A stretch of DNA of 64,000 nucleotides from Symploca sp. SIO1C2 (GCA_010672925.1 JAAHFP010000002.1:303243-367242); one strand, 5' to 3'; positions 35,156 through 43,631 are shown, counted from the first letter of the stretch. Program-made: numbers and translations. The notes: generated by a model from the letters alone, not told the origin.

Positions 35156-36970
35156 TTAATTTGCCCATCCTCCACAACGGTACAACTGATAGGGGACACC
35201 AATACGGTGGTGCTGAGTAGGATCCAGAGTGCAAGTTGTTTGATTGGCAACCAGAAGCTGGGGGGGATAGGCTGGTAGGATTAGTCCAGGGCCTACTACC
35301 CAAAGATTCTGAGGTGGCACTGGCAACTTGGGTAACTCAGATAATTTTTGCCAGACTAAATGATACCCTGGCTCTATCTTGAGGAAGGCAAAGTAAGTAT
35401 CGGCATTAACTTCAGAAACAGTAGATTGCTGTCGCTCAATTGCCAGGGAAAAGCTCAAGCCTAAAGCAACCTCCTGCAAATTATGGTATCCCATCACCAT
35501 CATCAGAGGAGCAGCTGGTTCTAGGTTCATATTCTGTGCTACTTGCTGGGGATGGAAGGGTTTGATAAACACCAAATTAGCGACTACTAAGCTACTACTC
35601 AATAAAGCAACACCCACCGGGATTAATTGTTTCCAGCTTCTGACTTGAAAGTAGGGAACAGGGAACAGGGAATAGGGAACAGGAGTGCTCTTACTTTCAT
35701 CACCTGGTAGTGAAAATTTTTTGTCATCGGGACTGCTTTCTGCCTTCTGCCTTCTGTCTTCTGCCTTCTGCCTCCTGCCTTCTGCCTCCTGCCTCTTGCC
35801 TTCTTGCACTAGACTGGCTCCTAGCAAAGCACAAACTGCTGGATAATAAACAAAATGATACCTAAGTGCGATCGTAATATCCTTACCCAAGAAGTAGATA
35901 ATCGCTACAAATTGTAATAGTACACAGAAAATAAAACCTAAAAGAGTAAGGGTAGCCAGATGAGTTTGAGGTTGCTGCCAGAGTTGCTTTACTCCCCGAA
36001 AAAATCTCCAGCCTAACCAACTACCAAACGCGAGGGTTAATAAAACAGAGGGTATCTGAATCCACAATGGCTGATTTTCTACCGGTAGAACAATCGCCAT
36101 TGTCAGCCAAGCTACCAGGGTTTGGTAGAGAGGTACAACATGTTCCGGTTGTGGAAGCCAACTGGTTACTGGACTTCTGAAATCCTCCAACAAAATTGGC
36201 AGCCAAGGCAAATAGCTCACTACGACTCCTACTACCACTAACATTACCGACAACAAACTACCCCTAGGTAACAATTTTCGTCGCCAGTACATAAGTCCGA
36301 GAAGAGTTAGTAACTGGGCAATAAAAGCTAGGAGAAAAAAATAGTGGACATAGCAACCAATGCTATTGAGCATTCCCCAAGACAACCAAATCAGCAATGG
36401 GGGCGGTTGCCGTCGGTAATAGAGATAATGCTGAATTAGCAATAATGCCAACAACGCCAAGGTAATTAATAGTACTGGTAGGGTATAGTGACGTGCTTCT
36501 TGGGAAAGATAAACGGCAAAAGGAGAAACTGCCATAAAAGCAGCTCCCATTAATCCCGCAGCTGGAGAAAATCCAAGGCGATTGAGACAGTAAATCCCTG
36601 GTATTACCATCACTCCGATTAAAGCTGGTAGCGATCGCATCTTCCAACTGAGGGATATATCTAATGGTTGAACCCAACTCAACCACTGATGCATTAAGCA
36701 AAAAAACAGAGGAGGATGGGTTGATTGAGTGGCAAGATTTTCCGCAATTGCAGTACAATTGATATTTGGTTTGAAGGTAAAAATTGTCTCTAACATAGAG
36801 GGGGAAAATATTACCTCTAGAGGCAAATTATCATAACTCTGTCCTAGACTGAATAAAGTCGAAATTACTTCGTCTAACCAGAGTGGTTTCAAGTCCAGAT
36901 GCCAAAATCTTAAGACTGCTCCCAAGGCAATCACGCTAATTAGCGTTAAGTAATGTTGGTATGGTTTCAT
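35156..36970 (-). CDS. Glycosyltransferase family 39-like membrane protein
   Basis: A 604-residue polytopic membrane protein with a GT-C fold pattern. The first helix is followed by LKPLWLDEV, whose D33-E34 correspond to the acidic motif of lipid-phosphate-sugar glycosyltransferases (PMT/ArnT-like). About ten hydrophobic helices follow, and the C-terminal part is probably periplasmic. It would move a sugar from a polyprenyl phosphate to a protein, lipid or glycan on the outer face of the membrane. Between helices near residue 385 is a charged linker with seven-residue periodicity (RRQKAED), encoded by heptamer repeats at about 35640-35810. The acceptor is unknown. No operon partner is visible. 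Confidence 0.85.
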   Translation of the reverse strand: MKPYQHYLTLISVIALGAVLRFWHLDLKPLWLDEVISTLFSLGQSYDNLPLEVIFSPSMLETIFTFKPNINCTAIAENLATQSTHPPLFFCLMHQWLSWVQPLDISLSWKMRSLPALIGVMVIPGIYCLNRLGFSPAAGLMGAAFMAVSPFAVYLSQEARHYTLPVLLITLALLALLLIQHYLYYRRQPPPLLIWLSWGMLNSIGCYVHYFFLLAFIAQLLTLLGLMYWRRKLLPRGSLLSVMLVVVGVVVSYLPWLPILLEDFRSPVTSWLPQPEHVVPLYQTLVAWLTMAIVLPVENQPLWIQIPSVLLTLAFGSWLGWRFFRGVKQLWQQPQTHLATLTLLGFIFCVLLQFVAIIYFLGKDITIALRYHFVYYPAVCALLGASLVQEGKRQEAEGRRQKAEDRRQKAESSPDDKKFSLPGDESKSTPVPYSLFPVPYFQVRSWKQLIPVGVALLSSSLVVANLVFIKPFHPQQVAQNMNLEPAAPLMMVMGYHNLQEVALGLSFSLAIERQQSTVSEVNADTYFAFLKIEPGYHLVWQKLSELPKLPVPPQNLWVVGPGLILPAYPPQLLVANQTTCTLDPTQHHRIGVPYQLYRCGGWAN

Positions 36971-37222
36971 TGAGAAGGTCGAATGGGGAATGGGGAATGA
37001 GGAATAGAGAATAGGGAATTAATCCCAGTAATTCTGTGAAAAATCTTCTTTGTCCACTTTCTCACTTTCCTCCCTTGTCTTATCTTCACGGAAGTATTAC
37101 AAACCTAAACCTCTTATGCTTCCTCGACTCTCTCTACTTGTGGGGTGTGACCCCACACCCCGAAAAACGTAAAGGAAAATATTATTTCTTTACAGTAGAT
37201 AAATTAAATTTGTTTTTATTCA

Positions 37223-37441
37223 ATGCAAGCTACAGTAAGTCTTATACCGGGCGCAATATCCGAGCTATTTGCTCAAACCAGTAGTTCCGGTTGTATCACC
37301 CGTGCCGATCAATATGGATTAATGGCAGCAATGCTCGATGACTCCCTGACAGAAGACGAGAGAGCTGCTATAGATAGATTATTACGTGCTTGTCGCAGAG
37401 GGCGGATGAAGGTAGTTAATGAGCTTTCTACACTCTCTTGA
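37223..37441 (+). CDS. Small conserved cyanobacterial protein of unknown function
   Basis: A 72-residue, mainly helical protein. The segment SSSGCITRADQYGLMAAMLD followed by ERAAIDRLLRACRRGRMKVV looks like a small protein I recall as common in filamentous cyanobacteria, annotated only as hypothetical. There is no signal peptide or membrane segment. The basic C-terminal helix could contact nucleic acid, but this is not shown. No clear Shine-Dalgarno sequence. Confidence 0.7.
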   Translation: MQATVSLIPGAISELFAQTSSSGCITRADQYGLMAAMLDDSLTEDERAAIDRLLRACRRGRMKVVNELSTLS

Positions 37442-37533
37442 GTTGGCCGCGGTTTATCTGGAATAGCATTTACTGAATTAAGCTCTACTGAGGAGTGCTT
37501 CGTACCCCCCAATTAGATGGAAGAAACAATTCT

Positions 37534-37642
37534 GTTGCCTGTTGCCCAATGGTGACAAGTTAAGAGCTTATGTGTTTGGTCAAATACTATATGTAGTGTT
37601 TGATAACTCAAAAAACCCTATGTAAGGAAAAGCCAAAGGGCA
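37534..37642. repeat. Dispersed ~110-bp repeat, copy 2
   Basis: It starts GTTGCCTGTTGCCCAATGG, continues GTGACAAGTTA, and later has GTAGTGTTTGATAACTC and GGAAAAGCCAAAGGGC. It aligns along its length with 26524-26636. Confidence 0.6.
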
Positions 37643-37658
37643 AAAAAAATTTATATTC

Positions 37659-38537
37659 TCAATTCTCAATTCTCAATTCTCCATTTCCTTGCATCCACTG
37701 GCGAGTACCGAAAAATTGGCAGGAACGAGAAGCAACTTTGGTTGCAGCAATCAATGCGCTAGTAAAATTCTCCTCCAGAATGTAGTGGCAGAAAGCACCA
37801 TGGAAAACGTCCCCCGCACCTAGGGTATCGACTGTAGTAATCGGAGGTATGGGTAACTCACCCGATTCTCCAAGGCTATAGTATCTAATCGGTTTATCCC
37901 CCTGAGTGATGGCAATATGAGGGATTCCAGCAGCGGTAAGATAACTAATTACCTCATCAGTGTTGTTACAACCCGGTGGATAAAAGTTAGCAGAGCAAAT
38001 TGCGTAATCAACAAAAGGCAATACGGTATCAAATCCGGACTTCCAGCTGCCGCCATCAATGACTACTGCAATCTTCTTGCTTTTCGCTAGCTGAGCGATC
38101 GCTTGTCCGACTGCCATTTGGTGGCCGTCAATCATTATTACATCAATTCCCGAGAGAATGTCAAGAGGTAGTTGGTCACTGCCGACTTGGATTCTGGTAG
38201 CATTAAGGGAAATTACTGCGCGATCACCACTGCCTTGAGTCACCATAATTGAAGAGACTGGGGGGGGTTCAGGGATAGTGGAGTCAAGGTCTACAATTCC
38301 CACCCGGTAAGTTGCCAAATCTTTTCTAATTAGTTCAGTGATTGGGTGATTGCCCACAACTCCTACAATAGTTGCTGGATTACCCAAGTAACTAAAGGTT
38401 ACTGCCGCATTGGTTGCCGGACCCCCTGCAGCGACTGTATAGTCAGAAGCTACTATCTTTTGGTTACTGCTGGGTAATTGGTCAGTGAGGTAAACCAAAT
38501 CTAAGGTAACCATACCGACAAATAGACCATTATTCAT
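37659..38537 (-). CDS. PfkB/ribokinase-family sugar kinase
   Basis: A 292-residue carbohydrate kinase. The N-terminal motif is AAGGPATNAAVTFSYLG. The C-terminal signature is TVDTLGAGDVFHGAF, whose Asp (the GAGD aspartate) is the catalytic base, near residue 240. The substrate, a sugar or nucleoside, is not clear. The last residues (NGELRIEN) are encoded by ATTCTCA heptamer repeats at 37659-37682, so the natural C terminus seems to have been replaced or extended by repeat DNA. Isolated gene. Confidence 0.9.
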   Translation of the reverse strand: MNNGLFVGMVTLDLVYLTDQLPSSNQKIVASDYTVAAGGPATNAAVTFSYLGNPATIVGVVGNHPITELIRKDLATYRVGIVDLDSTIPEPPPVSSIMVTQGSGDRAVISLNATRIQVGSDQLPLDILSGIDVIMIDGHQMAVGQAIAQLAKSKKIAVVIDGGSWKSGFDTVLPFVDYAICSANFYPPGCNNTDEVISYLTAAGIPHIAITQGDKPIRYYSLGESGELPIPPITTVDTLGAGDVFHGAFCHYILEENFTSALIAATKVASRSCQFFGTRQWMQGNGELRIEN

Positions 38538-38649
38538 CCAATCTTCTCACCGAGACAACCCCAATTGAGTTGGGTGGGTTTTGATAGGGATATTTTGTTT
38601 ACAATGGCTTAAATTATCCCTAAACCCGCCCCTACGATATGTGAATTCT

Positions 38650-38847
38650 CTATTCAGCTGTATGACCAACAGAGGTAACCATCTGTTTGATTGCCTCTTC
38701 AGATGCTTCAGTTTTAACGCTAATTACTTTTGTTGTTACATCCACTTCTACTTGAGCTTCCGGTTCCTTACTGAGGATTCCTTCAGTAATCGTCTTAGCA
38801 CAGCCATCACAGGCAATACTAGGAACCTTGAATGTTATCGTTGCCAT
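38650..38847 (-). CDS. Heavy-metal-associated (HMA) domain protein, CopZ/Atx1-like
   Basis: A 65-residue ferredoxin-like HMA domain with the metal-binding CDGC (C13 and C16) in PSIACDGCAKTI. Such proteins carry Cu(I) or similar soft metals to P-type ATPases. The frame is open to 38937, but the conserved start MATITFKVPS is the ATG at 38847. It follows the HNH gene on the same strand, 22 bp downstream, so they may be cotranscribed. No metal ATPase is nearby. Confidence 0.9.
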   Translation of the reverse strand: MATITFKVPSIACDGCAKTITEGILSKEPEAQVEVDVTTKVISVKTEASEEAIKQMVTSVGHTAE

Positions 38848-38869
38848 AGTTAAATTTATTCCCTTTACT

Positions 38870-39367
38870 TTAAACACCAATAACATACTTGCGCCATTCC
38901 TGATGTAGTCCACCTTTGACATGCTTAGCAACTTCAAAGTGGAGACTACTGTAAGGTTTACGGGGTTGAGTCCGTAGCATCATATCCGCCTCCTTAGGAG
39001 TGCGGTTACCTTTTTTTACATTACAGCGTACACAAGCAGTGACCATATTTTCCCAGGAATCTCCCCCTTGGCGAGAACGAGGAATCACATGATCTAGGGT
39101 TAAATCATCACCGGTGTAACCACAGTATTGACAAGAGTGACCATCACGGTGGAGGATATTTCTACGAGTAAGGGGAATTTCTTTGTAAGGCACTCGAACG
39201 TAGTGTCGCAGTCGTATGACTGTGGGCAGCGGAAACTCAGGATAGATATACTTCCCGTTGTGTTCAACATGCTCCGCCTTCCCTTTAAGCAACAAGACAA
39301 CTGCTCGTCGCCAATTGGTAATATTTAGCGGTTCATAGGAAGCGTTTAATACCAAAACCTTACCCAT
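38870..39367 (-). CDS. HNH endonuclease domain protein
   Basis: A 165-residue protein of a type widespread in cyanobacteria. The N terminus is MGKVLVLNASYEPLNITNWR. The HNH core contains two structural Cys pairs (CQYCG and CVRCN) around LTLDHVIPRSRQGGDSWENM, with the catalytic His in LDHVIPRS. The ATG at 39367 starts the conserved part; the upstream 13 codons are ignored. The cellular role of this stand-alone HNH family is unknown. It is separated by 22 bp from the HMA gene. Confidence 0.92.
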   Translation of the reverse strand: MGKVLVLNASYEPLNITNWRRAVVLLLKGKAEHVEHNGKYIYPEFPLPTVIRLRHYVRVPYKEIPLTRRNILHRDGHSCQYCGYTGDDLTLDHVIPRSRQGGDSWENMVTACVRCNVKKGNRTPKEADMMLRTQPRKPYSSLHFEVAKHVKGGLHQEWRKYVIGV

Positions 39368-39562
39368 GGTGCTCGCAATGATGAGAATCTTCCCAGATGG
39401 TAGCACAGTTAATTAAATCTCGCTGAGCTAGAGCTAGGGAGGAGGCTCTTTTGGTGATGCGACCCAAGGGGTAAGGTGCAATATGAGGTGGGATTTATAG
39501 CCCATTGTTCAAAAAATTATAAGTACTCCTTTGTCTCTCTATCTCCCCACACTGCCTACACC

Positions 39563-40204
39563 CTACCCCCTACTCCGCAAAGGTTCAGAAAGGGCTGCTG
39601 CTACTGCCTGAAGACATCTGTTATCTTTAAGCATCCAGGGATGGAGAAGAACCGGAATCTCTACTTCTTTCCCTACCGGCATCTGAGAACTACTGGCGGG
39701 GAAAATCATCAAATCAAATCGAGTCCACATTCTAGTGAAGTTCAAACGTTCTAGCATTTGGTAGTCTCGATTCAAGTCCTGGAGAAATTCACTACCTGGG
39801 CGCATTTGCAGGCAGCCGATACGTGATAAGAGATAGGCTGTCCAAGTCCCATTATTGGGAGCAGAAATATTAATGTAGCGTTGTACTCGTTCAATACCCC
39901 CTAATCGTTGGATGTAGTAACGTGATACTAAAGCTCCCATACTAAAACCAACTAGATCTAGGGGTTGTTCAGGGTCAAAATTCCCAGCAATATAATCTGC
40001 TACTTGTTTGGCCAATTGGTCAAGACCTAGAGTGGCATCATTGGGGATTAAGTTTAAGCCATGTACGGACCAACCTCGCTCCTCTAGATAGGTAGACATC
40101 TTGCGAAAAACAGCTTTTGTGTTGCCAATACCATGAATCAGCAACACTTGATTGCGATCGCTCTTGGTATCCCAACTGTTTTCGATTAGTCCTGGGTTAG
40201 ACAT
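39563..40204 (-). CDS. Alpha/beta hydrolase, lipase-like
   Basis: A 213-residue alpha/beta hydrolase with the oxyanion HGIG (24-27) and the nucleophile elbow GFSMG (S88). The segment YINISAPNNGTWTAYLLSR is typical of triacylglycerol lipase-like proteins of the LipA/PGAP1 type. A catalytic His is likely in VLLHPWMLKDNRCLQ. There is no signal peptide, so it is probably cytoplasmic or membrane-associated. The substrate is unknown. Confidence 0.88.
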   Translation of the reverse strand: MSNPGLIENSWDTKSDRNQVLLIHGIGNTKAVFRKMSTYLEERGWSVHGLNLIPNDATLGLDQLAKQVADYIAGNFDPEQPLDLVGFSMGALVSRYYIQRLGGIERVQRYINISAPNNGTWTAYLLSRIGCLQMRPGSEFLQDLNRDYQMLERLNFTRMWTRFDLMIFPASSSQMPVGKEVEIPVLLHPWMLKDNRCLQAVAAALSEPLRSRG

Positions 40205-40523
40205 GGGCTTAGCGCTAAATATGAGATAATTGTTAATTAAGATAAATCATCTTTTGAGTTTTACTATCCTCACGAAGATAAATCATGCTATCCAAGGACT
40301 AATTATTAAAAAATATTAAGAATCATCTCTGAATCTTGCAATGAGCCGCAGTAAAAAATCATAATTCAATCTGTCTATCAGTTTTGGAGCAGCTCGATCA
40401 CACCTAAGCGGTCGTAGAAAAGTCCACCTCATAAATAACAGTCTTGTATCAAAGTTGGCATAACCCACTCCCATCTTTGGTGACCCAGTTAAACTTATCT
40501 AACAGTGCAGGAGTATTTTATCA
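40205..40523. other. Spacer without recognised gene
   Basis: A 319-bp divergent spacer between the lipase gene and the Ala/Lys/Pro-rich gene. It holds a short direct repeat (ACGAAGATAAATCATC/GATAAATCATGCTATC region near 40240-40290). Promoters for both sides are expected but not located. Confidence 0.45.
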
Positions 40524-41015
40524 ATGCTTAATCCTCTTAAAAAGATTTTTAAAAAGCAGGAATTCTACTTAGAACTAGACGAATCTGAAACTGGAAAAGC
40601 TCAGTCTGAGGCTCCAGCTAAGCAGCCAGAAGCAGTTCAAGCTAAAGCTGTCAAACCTGCTAAGCAGCCAGAAGCAGTTCAAGCTAAAGCGGCTGAACCT
40701 GCTAAGCAGCCAGAAGCAGTTCAAGCTAAAGCGGTCAAACCTGCTAAGAAGAAAAAGCCATCGAAAGCCAAAGCTAAGGCTGCCGAACCGGTTAAGCAGC
40801 CAGAACCAGTTCAAGCAGTATTGACCCCAGAACAGCTAATTCAGGCAGCAGTAGCTTCTACAAATGGTAAGCCTAAAGTTGAGCCAGAACCGGAACAAAC
40901 CTTTGCTGACCAAAATTTGCTTCCTCTGCCTACCAGTCCCCGTCGTCCTGGTCCTAGCATGAATATGTTCCGGGATATGGCTCGTGGAGCTAAGATTCCT
41001 AAAACTGTTAAATAG
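40524..41015 (+). CDS. Ala/Lys/Pro-rich repeat protein, hypothetical
   Basis: A 163-residue cyanobacterial protein with a basic start MLNPLKKIFKKQEFYLEL. Three tandem 15-residue repeats of the type AKQPEAVQAKA[VA][KE]P follow, then a Lys-rich stretch and the tail LPLPTSPRRPGPSMNMFRDM. The C-terminal tail looks conserved in cyanobacteria, while the repeat region varies. It is probably disordered and nucleic-acid- or protein-binding, but no function is established. Start ATG at 40524 with GCAGGAG upstream. Confidence 0.75.
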   Translation: MLNPLKKIFKKQEFYLELDESETGKAQSEAPAKQPEAVQAKAVKPAKQPEAVQAKAAEPAKQPEAVQAKAVKPAKKKKPSKAKAKAAEPVKQPEPVQAVLTPEQLIQAAVASTNGKPKVEPEPEQTFADQNLLPLPTSPRRPGPSMNMFRDMARGAKIPKTVK

Positions 41016-41164
41016 GTGTTAGGTGTTAGGTAATGGTTTTGGGTAATTTTCCTTCTGGACTTTCTACCTTCATTTCCATTGTGGCACTGGCATCCCCTGA
41101 CAGTTTGCAACCTCAACCTTCTTAAAGTATTACCCTATCTGGGTTTGAAGGCTATTGTTTGACT

Positions 41165-41349
41165 TTCATCTACACACCTCGGCAAATCGCTGAAACCCTA
41201 TATTTTTCGTTGAGGTGTGTCGATGCCTTGCTGGGAGAAGGTTTGAGGAGTGTATTTTTTCTATTTTTGGGCAGGATTTGTTACTATAATGAGAGGTGTG
41301 TAGATTTGGTAGCTGAAACCCTTATTGGGTAAGGCTCCTCAGACGAACT
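41165..41349 (+). promoter_or_regulatory. Putative CRISPR leader
   Basis: AT-rich, non-coding DNA directly before the first repeat. It contains TTACTATAAT with TATAAT at 41285-41290 as a possible -10 box. It also has repeated motifs: GAGGTGTGT twice (about 41212 and 41293), ACACCTC once inverted, and GCTGAAACCCT twice (41190 and 41324 regions). The position fits a leader reading into the array on the plus strand. Confidence 0.6.
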
Positions 41350-41459
41350 CCCTACCGACTGGGTTAAATCGGATTAGTTGGAAACACTAAGCAACATGCC
41401 GTATCTGCCTCTACATTGATAGACCCTACCGACTGGGTTAAATCGGATTAGTTGGAAAC
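41350..41459 (+). CRISPR. CRISPR mini-array, leader-proximal part (2 repeats, 1 spacer)
   Basis: Two identical 36-bp repeats (41350-41385 and 41424-41459), beginning CCCTACCGACTGGG and ending TTAGTTGGAAAC, enclose a 38-bp spacer (41386-41423). The repeat end GGAAAC is common in cyanobacterial type I/III arrays. No cas gene lies in the window. Confidence 0.85.
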
Positions 41460-41499
41460 TTCACGGCTTGTTCGGCTTCTTCATCGGAAACTTTGAAGC

Positions 41500-41760
41500 T
41501 TAACTTGCCATATCCAGTTCATAATGAACCGCCAAGATCTCATGAGCTTGTACAATTGCCATGGCATACTCACGCCCCTGCAAATCAGCAAATTCTACTA
41601 AATAGCTAGGCGACGTTCCCTCATAGATTTCTACAATAGTTCCAACCTGACCAATCGGTAACTGTTGAAGAGATTGATACTCAGACTCTAGAAGAGTTAA
41701 TTTGTTGCTTGGAATTGGTTTCAAGTTAACAATGGTATCCAAGATGGTTAATTTTTCCAT
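41500..41760 (-). CDS. DUF4926 domain protein
   Basis: An 86-residue protein ending in a DUF4926-type small beta-barrel (LPIGQVGTIVEIYEG, YLVEFADLQGREYAMAIV). It lies 5 bp after the DUF6883 gene on the same strand. I recall the two families as frequent neighbours in cyanobacteria and as candidates for toxin-antitoxin-like modules, but no mechanism is established to my knowledge. Both genes lie between the two halves of the CRISPR locus. Confidence 0.85.
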   Translation of the reverse strand: MEKLTILDTIVNLKPIPSNKLTLLESEYQSLQQLPIGQVGTIVEIYEGTSPSYLVEFADLQGREYAMAIVQAHEILAVHYELDMAS

Positions 41761-41765
41761 TTGCT

Positions 41766-42095
41766 TTATTTGATAAACGCTGAAACTAAACGAGGGTAGG
41801 GCCGGTTAGAGGTAATTTCCCAAAGGCTACGAAGAATAATGTCTTCATCGCTAGGAACCGCCCAATCAACTTTGAATACTTGTCCAAACGCTGTATTATC
41901 TTGCTGAACGACTTCCCCTTCAATGGCAGATCTTGTGAGTAAGTCGTGCAACTCTTCAACATTTTGAGCCGTAATCCCTAAAGCAGAAGCAAATACTCTG
42001 GCTTTATGCTTGCCAGAAGGGTGTTCGGGGTTCAAACAATAGCCAATCAGCTTCTCTATAGGAATGATAGCGCGATCGCCATTTGGCAATTTCAT
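41766..42095 (-). CDS. DUF6883 domain protein
   Basis: A 109-residue member of DUF6883: MKLPNGDRAIIPIEKLIGYC, LNPEHPSGKHKARVFASALG, then a variable middle and VDWAVPSDEDIILRSLWEI. The HxxGKHKARVFAS part is the most conserved and contains possible catalytic or RNA-binding His/Lys/Arg residues. It is upstream partner of the DUF4926 gene, with a 5-bp gap. Function unproven; a toxin or nuclease role would be inference. Confidence 0.85.
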   Translation of the reverse strand: MKLPNGDRAIIPIEKLIGYCLNPEHPSGKHKARVFASALGITAQNVEELHDLLTRSAIEGEVVQQDNTAFGQVFKVDWAVPSDEDIILRSLWEITSNRPYPRLVSAFIK

Positions 42096-42149
42096 ATGTC
42101 CAATTGTTTAGCCAGTGGTCAATCTTATTTTCTATCTCTACCCATCTTA

Positions 42150-42257
42150 TATAGCAATCGCCAAGGCGGTTAGGACAATAACCAAATGCTGAAACCTTTA
42201 ACTGTAAACCTCTTCCCTTGGAGCCTTGGAGCCTTCTGCCCTCTGCCTTTTGCTATA
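42150..42257. repeat. MITE-like element, TATAGCA family copy 2
   Basis: 108 bp, starting TATAGCAATCGCCAAGGCGG and ending CTGCCTTTTGCTATA. It is nearly identical in plan to the element at 46899-46997 and shares its start with the one at 474. The interior has GCCTTCTGCCCTCTGCC heptamer-like sequence. It lies between the DUF6883 gene and the distal CRISPR part. Confidence 0.75.
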
Positions 42258-42279
42258 AATAAAAGAAGCACTTCCAACC

Positions 42280-42385
42280 CCCTACCGATAGGGTTAAATC
42301 AGATTAGTTGGAAACATTTGAGTTGCTTTCATCCCATCAAAGTTGTCCACCCTACCGATAAGGTTAAATTAGATTAGCTGGAAAC
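42280..42385 (+). CRISPR. CRISPR mini-array, distal part (2 diverged repeats, 1 spacer)
   Basis: Two 36-bp repeats (42280-42315 and 42350-42385) flank a 34-bp spacer (42316-42349). They differ from the 41350 repeats at a few bases (CCGATAGGG for CCGACTGGG; CAGATTAG for CGGATTAG). The last one is the most degenerate (TTAGATTAGCTGGAAAC), as expected for the trailer-end repeat. Orientation is the same as the proximal part. Confidence 0.8.
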
Positions 42386-42476
42386 CGGTGAAACAAGGGG
42401 CTTAAGCCTCTTGCCTTGTGCTAATAGTAAACCTGTACTGGCAAGATATTAGTACCACAATTGATGCATTTAGAAT

Positions 42477-43595
42477 TCACCCAGGACTATTTTTGAGGAA
42501 AACCAACCCACTGTATAACTGAAATGCCGGGTCCCAAGGTGTTGGTTCCCAGCGAGACAAGTTGATGCAGGATGGCAGATGTCCTAACATATCCGGGTAG
42601 TCGATCGCAGTATTAGCAAAAGTAGTAAAATCAGACCAAATGGGGAGATCCGGTAATTTACTGTTAAGGAACTCTAGTAAACTGTTCCATTTGCTTCTAG
42701 TAGTTCCTTGCTTGAGAGTAAGTTCCGGTAAACCCTTAGCCTGAGAGTGGGAATGTAGGGAGTCAAGAGCAATTCCCTGCTGAAATTGATAGTGGCGATC
42801 GCATAAGCGAATAATACAGTTTCTAGAGGACAAATGTAAGTCACAAAACTGGGCATAGTCCAGGGTTTTGGTTTTCCGCTGTAATTTGCGACGCACATCC
42901 ATATCAACAACTTCTTCAAACAGCGGCAGTAATCCTTCCACTCTTTGAGAAACTTCAGACCAATCAAAAGTCAGGGAACCCAACTGTTCTTGGGAGTTAC
43001 GGCAAACAACAGTAGTTCCTTCGTAACTGATTTCCGAAAAATAATTGAGGCTAAAAACATTAATTTTCCGAATATCCGCTAAAGCAGCACAAAAGCAGGG
43101 AATCTCTGCCTGACGCAGCGACGAGGCATAAAATTCTAATTTTCCCACAGCCCCTGTACGATACAGACGCCAACCCCTACTAGGTAGCTGCAAGCGAGCA
43201 CTGTAAGGATCTAGCTGCATGATCTGGGCAAATTTTTGAGCCGCAGCCTGTTTGACTTCCGCAGCAACAGCTTCCAGAACAAAAACCCCTAATTCCTGAC
43301 TGCCGGGAGTAGCAGTTGCCTGAGCAAGGGCTTGCTGGCGTTGTTCTTGCTCTCTTGCTTGCAAGCGCCCTAATCCCTGACGTGCCTGGGACATAATCTT
43401 AGGATTAGTCGTATTTTTGAGTAACTGTCGATAGTTCTCTTCCGCTGCTTCCAGCTTATTAGTTTCCTCATATAAGCGTCCCAGATAGAGCCTCACCCAA
43501 GGGTTATCTGGCTCATCTCGCAGCAGCTGTTTAAGTAATCGAGCAGCTGTTTTATACTCCTTGCGCTTCAAAGCATCCGCAACTTCGTCAATCAT
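42477..43595 (-). CDS. TPR protein, conserved cyanobacterial hypothetical
   Basis: A 372-residue protein. Residues 1-85 form about two TPR units (DEPDNPWVRLYLGRLYEETN). The rest, from QELGVFVLEAVAAEVKQAAAQ on, has no recognised family; it includes DPYSARLQLPSRGWRLYRTG and several Cys residues. The gene is upstream of nothing on its strand apart from the CRISPR region and follows rsmE by 36 bp, a gap filled with heptamer repeats. It could be cotranscribed with rsmE. Function unknown. Confidence 0.75.
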   Translation of the reverse strand: MIDEVADALKRKEYKTAARLLKQLLRDEPDNPWVRLYLGRLYEETNKLEAAEENYRQLLKNTTNPKIMSQARQGLGRLQAREQEQRQQALAQATATPGSQELGVFVLEAVAAEVKQAAAQKFAQIMQLDPYSARLQLPSRGWRLYRTGAVGKLEFYASSLRQAEIPCFCAALADIRKINVFSLNYFSEISYEGTTVVCRNSQEQLGSLTFDWSEVSQRVEGLLPLFEEVVDMDVRRKLQRKTKTLDYAQFCDLHLSSRNCIIRLCDRHYQFQQGIALDSLHSHSQAKGLPELTLKQGTTRSKWNSLLEFLNSKLPDLPIWSDFTTFANTAIDYPDMLGHLPSCINLSRWEPTPWDPAFQLYSGLVFLKNSPG

Positions 43596-43631
43596 GTTAT
43601 TTGTTATTTGTTGTTTGTTATTTGTTATTTG

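Noticed and set aside
41460..41495. Possible third CRISPR repeat after 41459, ending CATCGGAAAC
   Set aside because: Only the last few bases match; too little for a repeat.
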